DNA of 15,546 nucleotides from Segetibacter sp. (GTDB lineage: Bacteria; Bacteroidota; Bacteroidia; Chitinophagales; Chitinophagaceae): positions 1 through 15,546 of the forward strand of contig JASLBT010000238.1 in the NCBI GenBank assembly GCA_030146445.1, given 5' to 3'. Of the stretch, positions 7,900 to 15,073 are shown piece by piece. The notes under the pieces were generated by a model that saw only the letters and a list, made by a program, of their open reading frames with translations, was not told where the DNA came from and made no database searches. Both the position numbers and the translations under genes were made by a program. How positions within the stretch are numbered: position 1 is the stretch's first letter; each line of letters starts with the position of its first letter.

Positions 7900-8213
7900 T
7901 AATCGCCGTTGCCCCTCATGCCGCTCAGCATGGCCATACCACCAAACATAAATAGAAAGACCAGGTAGATAACTATTCCCGATATCCCTACCAGGAAGCT
8001 GATCTTGGTCCATTTGCCAGCCTGCCTTGAAGCCTCCAGGGCGCCTGCATGATCACCGGCAACCCATTTGGTGTTCACCTGGCTGGCAAAAACTATCCCC
8101 GCAATTCCAAACGGTAAGCAGCAAAAAAGCGTTGTCAGAATCGATTCCACCAACCAGTTTTTTGGCTGAACGTTCGGCGTCTGCGGAATTTCTGATCCAT
8201 AAGAATTTTCCAT
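7899..8213 (-). CDS. CD225/dispanin-family small membrane protein
   Basis: The product is 104 residues long, with a short proline- and asparagine-rich cytosolic N-terminus and two hydrophobic segments (about 22-43 and 70-96). The first block, WLVESILTTLFCCLPFGIAG, and the following VFASQVNTKWVAGD, plus A and S spaced before GKWTKIS, fit the CD225/dispanin pattern shared with eukaryotic interferon-induced transmembrane proteins and many small bacterial proteins. Bacterial members have no established function. It starts at a clear ATG (8211-8213), 78 bases downstream of the proS stop, and its stop overlaps the DUF2752 start by one base. It may be read from proS or from its own weak promoter in the gap. 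Confidence 0.87.
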   Translation of the reverse strand: MENSYGSEIPQTPNVQPKNWLVESILTTLFCCLPFGIAGIVFASQVNTKWVAGDHAGALEASRQAGKWTKISFLVGISGIVIYLVFLFMFGGMAMLSGMRGNGD

Positions 8214-8248
8214 GAAGCGTTAGTTGATTTGGTTCGACTTAAATATAT

Positions 8249-8274
8249 CAAATTATCTAAGCTGGTGTATACAA
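8249..8274 (-). promoter_or_regulatory. Possible Bacteroidota-type promoter for the CD225/DUF2752 pair
   Basis: On the minus strand a TTG (plus 8272-8274) is followed, 16 bases later, by TAATTTG (plus 8249-8255). This resembles the Bacteroidota -33 (TTG/TTTG) and -7 (TAnnTTTG) elements, but the -7 box is one base short of the consensus. The 5' leader would be about 30 bases. This is a sequence match only and could be chance in an AT-rich gap. Confidence 0.25.
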
Positions 8275-8291
8275 TCTCTTCTACAATAATT

Positions 8292-9770
8292 TTAATAAGC
8301 CCGTGCAAATAGCACGCGCTGTTCCGATGGAGCACCGGTAAGAATACATCTGCCAGCCTCTTGCTCATTGTTTAATGGAATACATCGTATGGTGGCCTTC
8401 GAAAGCTCCTTGATCTTTTCTTCTGTTTCTGGTGTTCCATCCCAATGTGCTGACACAAACCCCCCCTTGCCTTCAAGCAGCGCAAGGAATTCGTCCCAAC
8501 TATCTGCAGGAGTTATATGCGTCTCCCGGAAAGTAAATGCTTTATTATAGATCGACTCCTGTATCGTATGCAACAGCTTTCCAATGTTAATCGCCAGGTC
8601 ATCCAATGGGAGGGTAAGCTTTTCCCGGGTATCACGGCGGGCAACTTCAACAACACTGTTCGCAATGTCGCGCGCACCAATGCCAATGCGCAGCGGCACA
8701 CCCTTCAGTTCATACTCCGCAAACTTCCATCCTGGTCTGCTGTTATCACTGTCGTCGTATTTAACCCGGATGTCAGCGGCTTTAAGTTCTTTCACCAACT
8801 TGCCCACAACCTCATCGATGGCAGCTTTTTGTTCATCTCCTTTGTATATCGGCACGATCACCACCTGGATGGGGGCAAGTTTTGGCGGTAACACCAGGCC
8901 ATCGTCGTCGCTGTGTGCCATTACCAGTGCACCTATCAGCCGGGTGCTTACTCCCCAACTGGTTGCCCATACATAATCAAGCTTGTTTTGTTTATCACTG
9001 AACTTAACGTCGAAGGCTTTGGCAAAGTTCTGACCCAGAAAATGCGAAGTCCCGGCCTGCAGTGCCTTACCATCCTGCATCAATGCTTCTATGCAAAATG
9101 TGTCCACAGCACCTGCAAAACGCTCGTTCGGCGTCTTCACACCTTTCACCACCGGAACAGCCATCCATTCTTCAGCAAAGGTGGCATATACGTCGAGCAT
9201 CTGTCTTGTTTCGGCTACTGCTTCCTCCGAAGTTGCATGCGCCGTATGACCTTCCTGCCACAAAAATTCAGCTGTGCGTAAGAATAATCTTGTTCGCATT
9301 TCCCAACGTACAACGTTTGCCCATTGGTTGATGAGTAATGGCAGGTCACGGTACGATTGAATCCAGTTTTTATATGTGCTCCAGATGATGGCCTCACTCG
9401 TTGGCCTGATGATGAGTTCTTCCTCAAGCTTACTATCCGGATCAACCATCAGGCTGCCCTTCTTTTCTTCATTCACTTTAAGCCGGTAATGGGTGACAAC
9501 TGCACATTCTTTAGCAAAGCCTTCCGCGTTTTGTTCTTCTTTTTCAAACAGGCTTTTTGGAACGAACAATGGAAAGTAGGCATTCTGATGCCCCGTGTCT
9601 TTAAACATTTTATCCAGCGCAGCCTGCATGTTTTCCCAAAGTGCATAACCATAGGGTTTAATCACCATGCACCCGCGAACGGCGCTATAATCAGCAAGTC
9701 CCGCTTTAATTACCAGGTCATTGTACCACTTCGAATAATCCTGTTCCCGTGATGTAATCTCTTTACTCAT
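8292..9770 (-). CDS. proS: Prolyl-tRNA synthetase (short eukaryote/archaeal-type, ProS type 3)
   Basis: The 492-residue enzyme charges tRNA-Pro with proline in the cytosol using ATP. It is a class II synthetase: motif 1 region at about 35-70 (GCMVIKPYGYALWENM), the proline-site RPTSE (122-126), motif 2 RWEMRTRLFLRTAEFLWQEG (155-174), TSHFLGQNFAKAF (241-253), and motif 3 with GVSTRLIGALVMAHSDDDG (273-291). The anticodon-binding domain spans about 302-400. The C-terminal domain typical of the short type ends in the aromatic LFARAY, where the terminal tyrosine is a feature of this class. There is no editing-domain insertion between motifs 2 and 3, so this is not the longer bacterial type. Length is normal for the type. 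The ATG at 9768-9770 gives MSKEITSREQDYSKW, a usual N-terminus. It heads a minus-strand unit with the CD225 and DUF2752 genes. Confidence 0.97.
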   Translation of the reverse strand: MSKEITSREQDYSKWYNDLVIKAGLADYSAVRGCMVIKPYGYALWENMQAALDKMFKDTGHQNAYFPLFVPKSLFEKEEQNAEGFAKECAVVTHYRLKVNEEKKGSLMVDPDSKLEEELIIRPTSEAIIWSTYKNWIQSYRDLPLLINQWANVVRWEMRTRLFLRTAEFLWQEGHTAHATSEEAVAETRQMLDVYATFAEEWMAVPVVKGVKTPNERFAGAVDTFCIEALMQDGKALQAGTSHFLGQNFAKAFDVKFSDKQNKLDYVWATSWGVSTRLIGALVMAHSDDDGLVLPPKLAPIQVVIVPIYKGDEQKAAIDEVVGKLVKELKAADIRVKYDDSDNSRPGWKFAEYELKGVPLRIGIGARDIANSVVEVARRDTREKLTLPLDDLAINIGKLLHTIQESIYNKAFTFRETHITPADSWDEFLALLEGKGGFVSAHWDGTPETEEKIKELSKATIRCIPLNNEQEAGRCILTGAPSEQRVLFARAY

Positions 9771-9930
9771 TCTTAAGGTTCATTTAGGTTGATGCCTACC
9801 ATGTCTGTTGTAAATAAACATGCGACGATTACCCGGAATATGCTGCTCTGTGACGCGATATTGATGGGATAAAAACGGGGTACAAACTTGTAGTTTAATT
9901 AACAAAACAAGAGAAACTGTTAATATTCAG

Positions 9931-9943
9931 GCAAACTGTTTGC
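9931..9943. repeat. Short palindrome in the proS / lipoprotein divergent region
   Basis: GCAAACTGTTTGC is a perfect 6-base inverted repeat around one central base. The 8-mer AAACTGTT inside it is also present 19 bases upstream at 9914-9921. It lies between two divergent genes and could be a small operator, but palindromes this short occur by chance in AT-rich intergenic DNA. Confidence 0.25.
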
Positions 9944-9981
9944 TGTTAAAAACACAGACGTGATAAGCATCGCAAAAGTAG

Positions 9982-9989
9982 TAACTTCG
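9982..9989 (+). promoter_or_regulatory. Possible -7 element for the lipoprotein gene
   Basis: TAACTTCG at 9982-9989 differs by one base from the Bacteroidota -7 consensus TAnnTTTG and would place transcription start about 20-25 bases before the ATG at 10019. No good TTTG or TTG lies at the expected 19-21 bases upstream; the nearest TTTG (9939-9942) is too far. This is a weak candidate. Confidence 0.25.
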
Positions 9990-10018
9990 ATACTAATAAT
10001 CCTTTCAAAACGGTAGCC

Positions 10019-10780
10019 ATGAATTACAAAATTTTACTTCTCGCTTTTTTCGCGGCTGTATTCACCAGTTGCTCTACGTACAAAGCAGGCCAAACACCTG
10101 ACGATGTCTACTATTCTCCGGCACGTGATCTTACAGCAAAAAAGGAGGTCAGAACTGAGCCGAGACGTGACCGCTACGAAGAATATGTTTCAAGCCAGGA
10201 TGACCAATACCTGCGTCGGAAGATCAGGGATCGTGAAAGATGGTCAACTATCGACGACTACAGCTATTGGTACGACAGCCGCTACAATCATATGGATGGA
10301 TTATCCTACAACCGTTATAACATGTGGAACCAACCGTACCGGTACAACACCTGGGGGTATAATACCTGGGGGTACAACACGTGGGGATATAATCCATGGA
10401 CGCCTGGCTATTTCGGGTATGGAGGGATGTACTCCCCCGCTTATCCAATTGTTTATTATAAAAATCCACGCGTTTATTCCGGCACAACCGGCAAAACAAA
10501 CCTGACCTCATTCTCTAACCGGGCATATAACAATCAGAACACCAATTCAAACAACTACAACAAAGGTCGGGGTAACGAAAGCAACAACTTCGGGTCGCTG
10601 ATGAAGCGGGTTTTTTCCGCTCCTGAGCCCGGCAACTCCAATTCGCAAACCAGCCAAACGTGGGAAAGGCCTGTTCGTACCATGGACCCTGGTTCAACCC
10701 CAAGCAGCAATGCCGGTGGACGTAGCGGTGGTTACAATAGCACAGGCACTAACAGCGGTACAGCTCGTCCTCCCCGTTAA
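10019..10780 (+). CDS. Predicted lipoprotein with YNTWG tandem repeats
   Basis: The 253-residue product has a lipoprotein signal: basic start, hydrophobic core and a lipobox ending in FTSC with the acylated cysteine at position 18. No acidic run follows the cysteine, so I cannot argue for surface export. The body is polar and rich in Tyr, Asn, Arg, Ser and Gly. It has a charged segment at about 40-85, an aromatic segment with tandem YNTWG repeats at 109-128, and a low-complexity Asn/Ser/Gly-rich tail. I recognise no enzymatic domain. It is 101 bases upstream of the OmpP1-like gene on the same strand, so both may act in the outer membrane or periplasm. Similar low-complexity lipoproteins are common in Chitinophagaceae and usually annotated as hypothetical. 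Gene reality is well supported by signal peptide and length; function is unknown. Confidence 0.8.
   Translation: MNYKILLLAFFAAVFTSCSTYKAGQTPDDVYYSPARDLTAKKEVRTEPRRDRYEEYVSSQDDQYLRRKIRDRERWSTIDDYSYWYDSRYNHMDGLSYNRYNMWNQPYRYNTWGYNTWGYNTWGYNPWTPGYFGYGGMYSPAYPIVYYKNPRVYSGTTGKTNLTSFSNRAYNNQNTNSNNYNKGRGNESNNFGSLMKRVFSAPEPGNSNSQTSQTWERPVRTMDPGSTPSSNAGGRSGGYNSTGTNSGTARPPR
10343..10402 (+). repeat. 15-base in-frame tandem repeat (YNTWG units)
   Basis: Four 15-base units start at 10343, 10358, 10373 and 10388, each encoding five residues: YNTWG, YNTWG, YNTWG and the degenerate YNPWT. The first three differ only at a few bases (for example TACAACACC versus TATAATACC), while the last has diverged. The unit length is a multiple of three, so gain or loss of a unit would keep the frame. 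Confidence 0.9.
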
Positions 10781-10881
10781 TCGAAACCTGTCAGCAGAAT
10801 AGGTCACATTCTTCGGTGTAGAAAGGAACCCGTGCATATACCTCTTTTCTTCGCTTTACCAGTACCCCATTAAAATAACGT

Positions 10882-12417
10882 ATGAAAAGATATTTACTTT
10901 TTCTCGGAGTTTGTTGTGCCCTTCACACTGCACAGGCGCAAACGCCGGAAGATGCCTTGAGGAATAGCTTTTTCACCCAAAACGGAACGGCACGTAATAT
11001 GGCCACCGGGGGTGTCATGGGAAGCCTTGGAGGTGACATTACAGCAAACAATGTAAACCCCGCGGGCATTGGTCTTTTTCGCACAAGCGAATTTGTGATT
11101 ACGCCCGGAGTAACGCTCAATAAAAATAAATTCAATTTCCGGGGCGACCCGTCGGCCAGTAACAAAACCGGTTTCAACCTGGGCGCATCAGGATTTATAT
11201 TTGGCATTCCCAACAGGTATGGTGGCCGCTGGAGCAGTTCTGCATTCTCCATATCAGTAAATCAGCTGGCAAACTTCAACAATCGCGTATCGTACAAAGG
11301 TCGGAATAATCAGAGCTCTTTTACCGAGCAGTACCTTGAAGAGCTTATAAGAGACCGGGCGGATACAAATGCTGCACTTAGCAACTACATCTTTGGATCG
11401 TCGCTTGCCTTCCGCACTTACCTGATCGATAAAGAAGTAGGAGCAAATGGTGCTTTCTCGGGATATCAGAGCCTGGTTCCGGTTTCAACCGGGGTGATCC
11501 AGGAAAACGATGTTACCACTACAGGTGGGTACAACGAGATTTCTGTTGCTTTTGCAAATAACATGGCCGACCAGCTTTATGTTGGTGGTAGCCTAAACTT
11601 CCCGGTTATCAACTACAATCGCGACGTGCGCTACAGGGAAACTGATGCGACAAACAACCCCAACAACGACTTCAACTATTTCGAGTTTAAAGAAGTGAGT
11701 AACAGTTCTGCAATCGGTGCCAACGTTAAACTGGGAATGATCTACAAGCCGGTAGATTATGTGCGGCTTGGTCTCGCAGTTCATACCCCCTCTTTACTTT
11801 CGTTTAAAGACAATATACGGTCATCGCTTACGGCCGACACCGAAGGATATGCCCAGGTTAGAAGTGAAAGCAGCGATAACTTAAACAATGGAAATGCCGG
11901 CGACAGAAGGTACAATATGATCACACCATGGCGTGCAATTGCAAGTGGCAGCTACGTTTTCCGCGAAATAAACGATACCCGCATGCAACGTGCGTTCATT
12001 AGTGCCGACCTTGAATACGTGAACTACCGCGGAGCACGTTTCTCTGCCAGCGACGACCAGGACGTTGAAGCAACAAACTATTATAAAGCCATAAATACCA
12101 TCACCAGGAACCTCTATAAAAGCGCGCTCAACTTTCGTGTGGGCGGCGAATTAAAGCTGCATACCTGGATGTTCCGTGCAGGGGGTGCATTTTATGGTAA
12201 TCCATACCAACAGAGCGACGAACTCAAGTCGAACCGTGTTCAGGCAACCGGGGGTTTAGGGTATCGTAACCACGGCATATTCATCGACCTTGCCTATGTA
12301 CATAACTTTAATAAAGACGTCAACTTTCCTTATCGTTTAAATGATAAGCCCAGCACCTTTGCAGAGCAAACCGGAAGCCGGGGAAATGCAATGCTTACGG
12401 TTGGATTCAAGTTTTAA
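10882..12417 (+). CDS. OmpP1/FadL-like outer-membrane beta-barrel protein
   Basis: This 511-residue protein has a cleavable signal peptide (likely cut after AQA at position 19). The N-terminal block includes NGTARNMATGGVMGSLGGD and NNVNPAGIGLFRTSEF, the pattern seen in Bacteroidota OmpP1/FadL/PorV-like transporters. The rest alternates hydrophobic and polar residues as in beta strands, and the chain ends in MLTVGFKF with a terminal phenylalanine, as expected for insertion by the BAM machinery. FadL-type proteins carry hydrophobic molecules across the outer membrane; the ligand here cannot be inferred, and some Bacteroidota relatives serve in secretion instead. The ATG at 10882 directly precedes MKRYLLFL. 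It lies 101 bases after the lipoprotein gene and is followed by an intrinsic terminator. Confidence 0.88.
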   Translation: MKRYLLFLGVCCALHTAQAQTPEDALRNSFFTQNGTARNMATGGVMGSLGGDITANNVNPAGIGLFRTSEFVITPGVTLNKNKFNFRGDPSASNKTGFNLGASGFIFGIPNRYGGRWSSSAFSISVNQLANFNNRVSYKGRNNQSSFTEQYLEELIRDRADTNAALSNYIFGSSLAFRTYLIDKEVGANGAFSGYQSLVPVSTGVIQENDVTTTGGYNEISVAFANNMADQLYVGGSLNFPVINYNRDVRYRETDATNNPNNDFNYFEFKEVSNSSAIGANVKLGMIYKPVDYVRLGLAVHTPSLLSFKDNIRSSLTADTEGYAQVRSESSDNLNNGNAGDRRYNMITPWRAIASGSYVFREINDTRMQRAFISADLEYVNYRGARFSASDDQDVEATNYYKAINTITRNLYKSALNFRVGGELKLHTWMFRAGGAFYGNPYQQSDELKSNRVQATGGLGYRNHGIFIDLAYVHNFNKDVNFPYRLNDKPSTFAEQTGSRGNAMLTVGFKF

Positions 12418-12448
12418 GCGATAAGTAATTACATATTTAAATTTAGGG

Positions 12449-12474
12449 GCACTCCGAAACGGGTGCTTTTTTTT
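12449..12474 (+). terminator. Intrinsic terminator after the OmpP1-like gene
   Basis: The plus strand reads GCAC-T-CCG, loop AAA, CGGGTGC, then eight T residues. Seven pairs form with a single bulged T. It starts 32 bases after the stop of the outer-membrane protein gene and has the classical stem plus T-tract form. Confidence 0.85.
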
Positions 12475-12777
12475 GCCCGTATCATCAGGGCGGATCAACC
12501 CGGTTTAAAAATTCGCGGGCTTGTTTTTGGTGATCCCGGAGCGGCAAATGAATTTGTCGCAGGTGATTACAACCTGACGCTTTGCAGCTGTGCAGCCACG
12601 GTTGTCTACCTCCCAACTGACAGGTGGGACCCTGGCGTAACTGTTTGACGTTAGTCGCTGGTATCCAGCAGATGGCACAACAATTGAATAAAGATTATCG
12701 CTGAAAACCAACAATTGCTATTCATGATCAAATGGTTTTCGTGGTCGGAATAGCCTAACCAATTAAATCGAGCTACT
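12475..12777. other. Non-coding gap before the metallopeptidase gene
   Basis: About 300 bases lie between the terminator and the YpfJ-like gene. The first part (12480-12650) is GC-balanced and has short open frames on both strands (61 and 69 codons) with no recognisable protein. The plus-strand one would begin inside the terminator, so I do not call either. An imperfect hairpin (TCCCA and TGGGA arms with an inner CT/AG pairing) lies at 12611-12629. The last 100 bases are AT-rich and should hold the peptidase promoter, but no clear -7 or -33 box is seen. Confidence 0.5.
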
Positions 12778-13617
12778 ATGTTATGGAGGGGAAGAGCAGG
12801 CAGTACGAATGTTGAAGATCGCCGTGGAATGTCGGGTAAAGGCATGGCAGTTGGCGGCGGAATAGGTGGTGTCATTATCGCGCTTTTGTATATGTTTCTT
12901 GGTGGTGATCCATCGCAGATGCCGCAGATTGGCGCCGGTACGGGTCAGTCGCGCGAAATGAGCGTGGAGGAAAAAGCCGCCGACGATACACTCGCTCAAT
13001 TCGCCAGCGTCGTGCTCAAAGAAACCGAAGATGTATGGACCAATGCACTCCAGGGCTACCAGGAACCGAGGCTGGTTATGTTCAGGGATGCAGTACAGTC
13101 GGGTTGCGGTGGTGCAACATCAGCGTCAGGCCCATTTTATTGCCCTGCGGACCAGAAGGTATACCTCGATTTGGCGTTTTTCCAGGACCTAAGACAACGC
13201 TTTGGTGCACCGGGTGATTTTGCTATGGCGTATGTCATCGCCCACGAAGTTGGGCACCATGTTCAAAATCTAATGGGTACGTCGGATAAGGTTCAACGTG
13301 CGAGAAGCCAGTTGAGTGAGACCGAATACAACAAGCTCTCGGTAAAGCTCGAGTTGCAGGCTGACTTTTATGCCGGTGTTTGGGCACACCATGCTCAAAA
13401 TACAAAAGGTATACTAGAGGCCGGCGACATCGAAGAAGCCCTTACCGCAGCAAGCGCCATAGGCGACGACCGGTTGCAAAAACAAGCGCAGGGGCATGTT
13501 ACCCCAGAGTCATTTACGCATGGTACATCTGCACAACGCATGTACTGGTTTAAGAAAGGCTATCAAACAGGGGATCTTAATGCGGGAGATACTTTTTCGA
13601 GCACCGAGGTACAGTAA
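12778..13617 (+). CDS. ypfJ: Neutral zinc metallopeptidase, YpfJ family
   Basis: The 279-residue protein belongs to the YpfJ/putative neutral zinc metallopeptidase family. The short basic N-terminus (LWRGRAGSTNVEDRRG) is the family's usual start, followed by a glycine-rich membrane helix at about 23-42, so the catalytic part is tethered and probably faces the periplasm. The zinc site HEVGHH is at 156-161 and the likely third ligand is Glu192 in ELQADFYAG; many relatives have Cys where this has Phe. Two cysteines in QSGCGGATSASGPFYCPADQ match a conserved pair. Length and motifs are normal. Physiological substrates are not known for the family. The gene starts at ATG 12778 and ends immediately against the stop of the convergent methyltransferase gene. 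Confidence 0.93.
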   Translation: MLWRGRAGSTNVEDRRGMSGKGMAVGGGIGGVIIALLYMFLGGDPSQMPQIGAGTGQSREMSVEEKAADDTLAQFASVVLKETEDVWTNALQGYQEPRLVMFRDAVQSGCGGATSASGPFYCPADQKVYLDLAFFQDLRQRFGAPGDFAMAYVIAHEVGHHVQNLMGTSDKVQRARSQLSETEYNKLSVKLELQADFYAGVWAHHAQNTKGILEAGDIEEALTAASAIGDDRLQKQAQGHVTPESFTHGTSAQRMYWFKKGYQTGDLNAGDTFSSTEVQ

Positions 13618-14802
13618 TTACTCAGCTTGAGATTGCTTTTCAACCCGGCGTGAACCGGCATACAACTCGTATTCCAACAGGCGACAGTCAATTTTGCTGG
13701 TATAGAACTCTATTCGCCTGCGTGCCTTCAAACCTATTTTCTTGGCAAGATCGAGGTTGCCAGTGAAGATATAGCCGGTATATCCTTTACATTTTGTTTT
13801 CAGGAAATCGCCGATACTCGCGTACGTTTCCTGCAAAGCAATTTCTTCACCAAGCCGGTCACCATATTCAGGGTTAAAAAACACCACTCCCCCTGCTGTT
13901 TCGGGAACAGGGGTAAGCTGAAAATCGCAAATATCAAATGTTATTAAGTGGTCAACACCGGCAGCTGCTGCATTGATCCTTGAGATGTTGATCGCATCCT
14001 CACTAATGTCGGTTGCAATTATGGTTAAACCCTGTACGTCTTTAACCTGTTGCTTCAGTTGACGTAATTGTTCTTCATATACGCTATCGTCATATCCCTG
14101 GAGGTGCATGAATCCGTAATTTTCCCTGAATAAGCCCGGCCGGCGGTTACTGGCGATCAACGCTGCCTCAATCGCAATGGTCGACGAACCGCACATAGGG
14201 TTTACGAAGGGCGATAACCGGTCCCAGGTGGTAGCGAGTATCGCAGAAGCTGCCAGCGCCTCAAGCATCGGTGCTTTTCCCGGTATTTTTCTGTAGCCGT
14301 GTTTGGCAAGGGTTTCGCCAGACGTATCAATAAAAATCTCGGCAGCTTCATCGCGCCAGAAAAGGTGAACCACCGTCTGCTCCAGTGAAGGTCCGCTATT
14401 TGGTCTGCTTCCTGTCTCATTCCTGATCCGGTCCACAATCGCGTCCTTCACCTTTACATTAGCAAACATGCTATTCGTGATGCTGGGATGACTCACGTTG
14501 CTGGTGATCGAAAAATAGCCATTGAGCGGAAGAATTTTCTCCCATGCAATCTGCGATAATACGCGGTAAACATCCCCTGGTCCGTTTGCCTCAAAAGTTT
14601 TAAGTGAATACAATACCTGGCTGGCACACCTGAGGTTCAGGTTCAGCTTTATGCAATCTTCAATGGTGCCGAAAAGCTCTGCGCCGGTAGAAAATCCCCT
14701 GGTGATCCTGAAATCAAGTTCTTCAATTTCCTGTTGGAGGTAGGGCGATAATCTTTTGTTACAGGTAATAATGATCCGGCCGGGGGTACTGAAAAAATCC
14801 AT
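13618..14802 (-). CDS. THUMP domain-containing class I SAM-dependent RNA methyltransferase (RlmL/YpsC-like)
   Basis: This 394-residue enzyme has an N-terminal ferredoxin-like/THUMP RNA-binding region (about 5-160), the linker LAKHGYRKIPGKAPMLEALA (165-184) and a Rossmann methyltransferase domain. It resembles the first half of RlmKL (23S rRNA guanine-N2 methylation) and B. subtilis YpsC, so rRNA guanine methylation is the likely role; the exact target is inferred. SAM motif I reads NPMCGSSTIAIEAA (201-214) and the catalytic motif reads NPEYGDRLG (310-318), where the commonest forms are DPMCGSGTI and NPPYGxR. ATDISEDA (263-270) holds the acidic ribose-binding residue. The ATG at 14800-14802 is clear. 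It lacks the second methyltransferase (RlmK) domain, as is normal outside gamma-proteobacteria. Its TAA abuts the peptidase gene's TAA with no base between them. Confidence 0.92.
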   Translation of the reverse strand: MDFFSTPGRIIITCNKRLSPYLQQEIEELDFRITRGFSTGAELFGTIEDCIKLNLNLRCASQVLYSLKTFEANGPGDVYRVLSQIAWEKILPLNGYFSITSNVSHPSITNSMFANVKVKDAIVDRIRNETGSRPNSGPSLEQTVVHLFWRDEAAEIFIDTSGETLAKHGYRKIPGKAPMLEALAASAILATTWDRLSPFVNPMCGSSTIAIEAALIASNRRPGLFRENYGFMHLQGYDDSVYEEQLRQLKQQVKDVQGLTIIATDISEDAINISRINAAAAGVDHLITFDICDFQLTPVPETAGGVVFFNPEYGDRLGEEIALQETYASIGDFLKTKCKGYTGYIFTGNLDLAKKIGLKARRRIEFYTSKIDCRLLEYELYAGSRRVEKQSQAE

Positions 14803-15073
14803 TGTTCAATATTCTGGTTAAATGAAAAGGAAACTGCAGGTACTTAATAGTGCCCATCATTTGATGCGAGGTCTGATATATTCACAGGCAACAAAAGGCA
14901 GTTTTATGGGACGATCTTTTGTATCATTGGGAGACATCGTTGCCACGTCCGCCCGGCTCGCCATTCGGACGGGCTCGGTTCAAAGATAGCTTTTCATGGC
15001 GTCGGGTGCTTACTGCTAACAGATGCAATCCGTGCATCATAGCTACTCCTTGGCCAAACCCAAAATGAAACGC
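14803..15073. other. Intergenic region between the NamA-like and methyltransferase genes
   Basis: The 271 bases contain no convincing gene. A GC-rich inverted repeat (CGTCCG at 14946-14951, CGGACG at 14966-14971) stands out from its surroundings but has no T tract on either side. The methyltransferase promoter should lie near 14803-14900; no clear consensus box is visible. A minus-strand 35-codon frame at 14857-14964 is discussed among rejected items. Confidence 0.5.

Noticed and set aside
7899..8213. Antiviral defence role by analogy to eukaryotic IFITM proteins (CD225 family)
   Set aside because: The similarity is at family level only, the neighbours are proS and DUF2752 rather than defence genes, and no defence-island features are present.
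8292..9770. Horizontal transfer of proS because it is of the eukaryote/archaeal type
   Set aside because: This short type is usual in Bacteroidota, and base composition and neighbours look normal.
12463..12714. Two short opposing open frames (61 and 69 codons) in the gap after the terminator
   Set aside because: Neither looks like a known protein, both start at non-ATG or poor sites, and the plus-strand one begins inside the terminator hairpin.
14857..14964. Minus-strand 35-codon frame beginning MASRADVATMSPNDTKD
   Set aside because: It has an ATG and a clean stop but no recognisable feature, and its start lies within the loop of a GC-rich inverted repeat. It is below what I can support without conservation data.
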